DNA of 9,064 nucleotides, taken from positions 1 through 9,064 of the forward strand of contig JADGGM010000078.1 in the NCBI GenBank assembly GCA_019689955.1. The letters are read 5' to 3'. How positions within the stretch are numbered: the stretch's first letter is position 1; each line of letters starts with the position of its first letter. Shown one piece after another: positions 6,793 through 9,064 of this stretch. The position numbers were made by a program, and so were the translations under genes. The notes beneath the pieces are model-generated. The model was given only the letters and a program-made list of their open reading frames with translations, was not told the DNA's origin and ran no database searches. Origin of the DNA: Gemmatimonadaceae bacterium (GTDB lineage Bacteria > Gemmatimonadota > Gemmatimonadetes > Gemmatimonadales > Gemmatimonadaceae).

Positions 6793-8198
6793 TGCGACTC
6801 GATGGGGTGATGCGGCTGCTCGAAGCGCGCCAGCGCCTGCTCTCGCAGGCGGAATGCGAGGCGCTGGCCGCGCGCGCGCGCCAGGCGGCCGTCGGGGGCG
6901 GGAAGACCAGCGTCAACGTCGACAGTTGGTGGGCCGGAGCGCTCCGGTGGGGGCGGAACCGCGTCCGGTTGGCCAGCGATCGGCGCGACGTGAGCATCAG
7001 CGTGGTCCGCGCGATCCACGAGCACGCGGCCGGGCGCGCGTCGACGAACCAGATCGACGACGTCTCGCTCGTCAACCTGGTCCGCGCGGCCGAGCGCGAT
7101 GCGAGACTGTTCGGCGTGCGCGCGCTGCCGGAAGACCTCCCGCTGCACGCCCCCTGGTTCACCTTCCCGGCGACGCGCATCTGGAGCGACGCGACGTACG
7201 ACCTGACCGCCGAAGAGCGCGGCGCGGCCGCCCGCGCACTGCTGGAGCCCGCCAGAGCGGCCGGGATGCAGTCGGCAGGCTTTCTGGAAGTGCGGGCGCG
7301 AGAGTGGGGCGGCTTCCCCGACGGCGGGCAACCGTGCTATGCGCGCCAGACGCTCGCGCAGTGCTCGATGACCGTGCGCGATCCCGAAGAAACGGGCTCC
7401 GGGTGGGCCGGAGCGACGAGCTTCGATTGGCGCGCGATCGACACGCAGGCGCTGGCCAAGCGCGCGCTCGAGAAATGTCTCGCCTCGCGTCACCCCGTGG
7501 CGCTCGAGCCGGGGCGCTACACCGTCGTGCTCGAGCCGCAGGCCGTCTACGACCTCGTCGTGCGCATCACCTGGAGTCGCGAGGAGGCCGAGCATGGCAG
7601 GGGGCCCTTCGTGGCCGGCGCGGACGGCGCGCTCGGCATCGTCCGCACCAAGCTCGGGCTCAAGGTCGTCGATGAACGCATCACCATCAGCCACGATCCC
7701 GCCGATCCCGAGCTGGGCGTCATGCCCTTCACCCACGAGACCGGCGAGCCCGTGCGCCCGGTGACGTGGGTCGACCATGGCGTGCCCACCATGCTCTCCG
7801 ACCGGCGCGAGTACGCCCTCACGACCCGCACCGACAACCTGGGGACGCCGGACAGCCGCTCCTTCCGCATGAGCGGCGGGACGACGACGGTCGACGAGAT
7901 GGTGGCGAGCACGAAGCGCGGGCTCCTCGTCACGCGATTCTCCAACGTCAACGTGCTCGATCGGTCGACCCTGATGGCGACCGGGTTGACGCGCGACGGG
8001 GTCTGGCTGATCGAGAACGGGAAGATCACGAAGGCCGTGAAGAATTTTCGCTTCACCGAGTCGCCGCTCTTCGTGCTCAACCAGGTGGAGCAGCTCGGGC
8101 CGCCGGTCCCGGTGTTCGGCTTGCCGGGAGCGCCGGCGATCGTCCCGCCGCTCAAAGTGCGCGACTTCAGCTTCACGTCGCTGGCCGATGCCGTCTGA
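6792..8198 (+). CDS. PmbA/TldE-like partner of the TldD-like protein
   Basis: This is the second subunit of a TldD/TldE-type pair, 468 residues, close to the usual length of about 450. Family traits are 'YTVVLEPQAVYDLV' at residues 243-256, where TldD would carry HExxxH but TldE/PmbA members normally do not. Further traits are 'THETGEPVRPVTWVDHGV' in the C-terminal half and a standard C-terminal block with 'NFRFTESPLFVLNQVEQLG' at 418-436, ending 'KVRDFSFTSLADAV'. In E. coli the TldD/TldE heterodimer cleaves unfolded peptides such as the microcin B17 precursor, with zinc only in TldD. The present N-terminus (MRLDGVMRLLEARQRLLSQ) is an amphipathic helix with no signal peptide, although its partner has a Tat signal. 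ATG 6810 is an alternative start. Start 6792 is preferred for its ribosome site and stop-start overlap. It cannot supply the missing zinc site to its partner. Confidence 0.9.
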   Translation: MRLDGVMRLLEARQRLLSQAECEALAARARQAAVGGGKTSVNVDSWWAGALRWGRNRVRLASDRRDVSISVVRAIHEHAAGRASTNQIDDVSLVNLVRAAERDARLFGVRALPEDLPLHAPWFTFPATRIWSDATYDLTAEERGAAARALLEPARAAGMQSAGFLEVRAREWGGFPDGGQPCYARQTLAQCSMTVRDPEETGSGWAGATSFDWRAIDTQALAKRALEKCLASRHPVALEPGRYTVVLEPQAVYDLVVRITWSREEAEHGRGPFVAGADGALGIVRTKLGLKVVDERITISHDPADPELGVMPFTHETGEPVRPVTWVDHGVPTMLSDRREYALTTRTDNLGTPDSRSFRMSGGTTTVDEMVASTKRGLLVTRFSNVNVLDRSTLMATGLTRDGVWLIENGKITKAVKNFRFTESPLFVLNQVEQLGPPVPVFGLPGAPAIVPPLKVRDFSFTSLADAV

Positions 8199-8200
8199 GA

Positions 8201-8207
8201 GGGAGAG
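8201..8207 (+). promoter_or_regulatory. Ribosome binding site for the last gene
   Basis: GGGAGAG lies in the 16-base spacer after the PmbA/TldE-like stop. Its GGGAG core is 9 bases before ATG 8215 and 6 bases before the adjoining in-frame GTG 8212. Either start gives essentially the same protein. Confidence 0.5.
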
Positions 8208-8214
8208 TCGCGTG

Positions 8215-9064
8215 ATGCGAGCAATCCGATGCGTGGGGTGGGGGATGGTCCTGGCGTGCCTCGTCGCCGCGCGAGCGCGGGGGCAGGCGCGCTTCGAGGA
8301 GCCGTCGGCGCCGGTGGACGTGAGCCATTATCGCACGGTCGACGAGTGCCTCGCGCTCACCGAGCGCGTGGCCGACAGTCTGCGCAAGAGCGCCGCGGTC
8401 TGGCGCGACACGCTGCCGCTGGAGGCGATGGACTACGACGCCGGGCCGCCGGCGCTCGTGCGGGAGACCGCGCGGCTGTGCCGGCGCAACCTGCCCGACA
8501 CGACGACGTCGCTCGACGAGTTCCCGCTGCTCATGGCGCTGGATCGCCAGGCGGGGATGGAGGAGCAGGCCGACACGCTCGTGAAGCGCCGCCTCGATCT
8601 CGTCCCCGCGTCCGCGGCCGGGGAGCGGGCCGCGCTGGTGATCGACACGATCGTCCCGCTGTATCTCCGTGCCCCCGTGCGCTTCACCGCGGCCGAACGG
8701 CTGATCGATGCGCTCGGATCCTCGCCGGCCGTCTCGCGCGCGACGTGGATGGAGGCGCTGTGGAAGCTGGTGCTCGCGGCGCAGCGGATGGGCGACACGG
8801 CGCGCATGATGCACTACGCCCGGCGCGTCGTGGCGGTCGGGAACACGCTGACCGAAGCGGACCGGCGGGAGAAGGATCTGCTGGTGACGCTGGAGGGCTA
8901 CCTGGCCCGCGCGATCCTCAACGATCGCGCCCGCCTGGACAGCCTCCGGCGCAGCACGGCGAGCTACGTCGCGCTCCTGCGCGCCGACTGGGCCGGCGCC
9001 TCCGGCGCGGGGCGCCGCGCCATGGCCGTACCCCGCGGCCGCCCACCGCCGCCCCGCCCCCGGG
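8215..9064 (+). CDS. Exported helical protein of unknown function, 3' truncated
   Basis: The frame is open from ATG 8215 to the window edge with no stop, giving 283 residues so far. It has a Sec-type signal: MRAIR, a hydrophobic stretch CVGWGMVLACLVAA, and a probable cut after 'RGQA' near residue 25. A lipoprotein reading at Cys15 is possible but the hydrophobic stretch before it is short. The mature part is almost entirely helix-forming, with Leu/Ala/Arg-rich segments such as 'LIDALGSSPAVSRATWMEAL' and 'WKLVLAAQRMGDTARMMHYA', resembling TPR-like repeats. Cys45 and Cys89 could pair as a disulfide. I do not recognise the family. Proteins of this style in Gemmatimonadota sometimes carry a C-terminal thioredoxin/TlpA-like domain, but none is visible before the cut. 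The final ~20 residues turn abruptly into Pro/Arg-rich sequence, so a frameshift near 8990-9020 is likely. It lies 16 bases after the PmbA/TldE-like gene, in the same apparent operon. Confidence 0.65.
   Translation, partial: MRAIRCVGWGMVLACLVAARARGQARFEEPSAPVDVSHYRTVDECLALTERVADSLRKSAAVWRDTLPLEAMDYDAGPPALVRETARLCRRNLPDTTTSLDEFPLLMALDRQAGMEEQADTLVKRRLDLVPASAAGERAALVIDTIVPLYLRAPVRFTAAERLIDALGSSPAVSRATWMEALWKLVLAAQRMGDTARMMHYARRVVAVGNTLTEADRREKDLLVTLEGYLARAILNDRARLDSLRRSTASYVALLRADWAGASGAGRRAMAVPRGRPPPPRPR

Noticed and set aside
1..9064. tRNA, rRNA, CRISPR arrays, insertion sequences, terminators, riboswitches
   Set aside because: Coding sequence fills the window with gaps of at most 34 bases. 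I saw no array-like repeats, terminal inverted repeats, transposase motifs, or hairpin followed by a T-run.

Overview
The window is a high-GC stretch (strong G/C at third codon positions) carrying six tightly packed genes, all on the + strand. The outermost two are cut by the window edges. The gene set points to Gemmatimonadota: a SusC/SusD pair in a very GC-rich background, receptor wording such as 'RLWLSTGLRLDGG' and 'LRLRAAYGMAGVQPGP', and a Tat-exported TldD/PmbA-type protein. This assignment rests on family knowledge. A high-GC Bacteroidota lineage (for example Rhodothermales) is the main alternative.

Layout: (1) 2-2605, a SusC/RagA-type TonB-dependent outer-membrane transporter without its N-terminus. 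(2) 2626-4083, its SusD/RagB-type substrate-binding lipoprotein. (3) 4118-5161, a lipoprotein with two Ig-like segments and a C-terminal cupredoxin-like domain that has lost all its expected copper ligands. (4) 5194-6792, a TldD-like protein with a twin-arginine signal and no HExxxH zinc motif. (5) 6792-8198, a PmbA/TldE-like partner overlapping gene 4 by one base and lacking a signal peptide. (6) 8215 to the window end, an unrecognised exported helical protein. Spacers are 20, 34, 32, -1 and 16 bases. No terminator or promoter is visible between the genes, so the block looks like one transcription unit that begins upstream of the window.

Probable joint role (inference): SusC and SusD form a gated outer-membrane importer. 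The third lipoprotein sits where SusE/SusF-like accessory binding lipoproteins usually sit. The TldD/TldE-type pair would handle peptides in the periplasm, which fits RagAB-type peptide importers. However, neither member of the pair keeps the zinc site of a working TldD, so it may bind or escort peptides rather than cut them.

The most interesting points are the metal-less TldD/TldE pair, the mismatch in export signals within that pair (possible Tat hitchhiking), and the independent loss of metal ligands in the cupredoxin-like domain of the same operon. The last ~60 bases look frame-shifted or poorly assembled. There are no RNA genes, mobile elements, CRISPR arrays or notable repeats, and no gene-free stretch longer than 34 bases.
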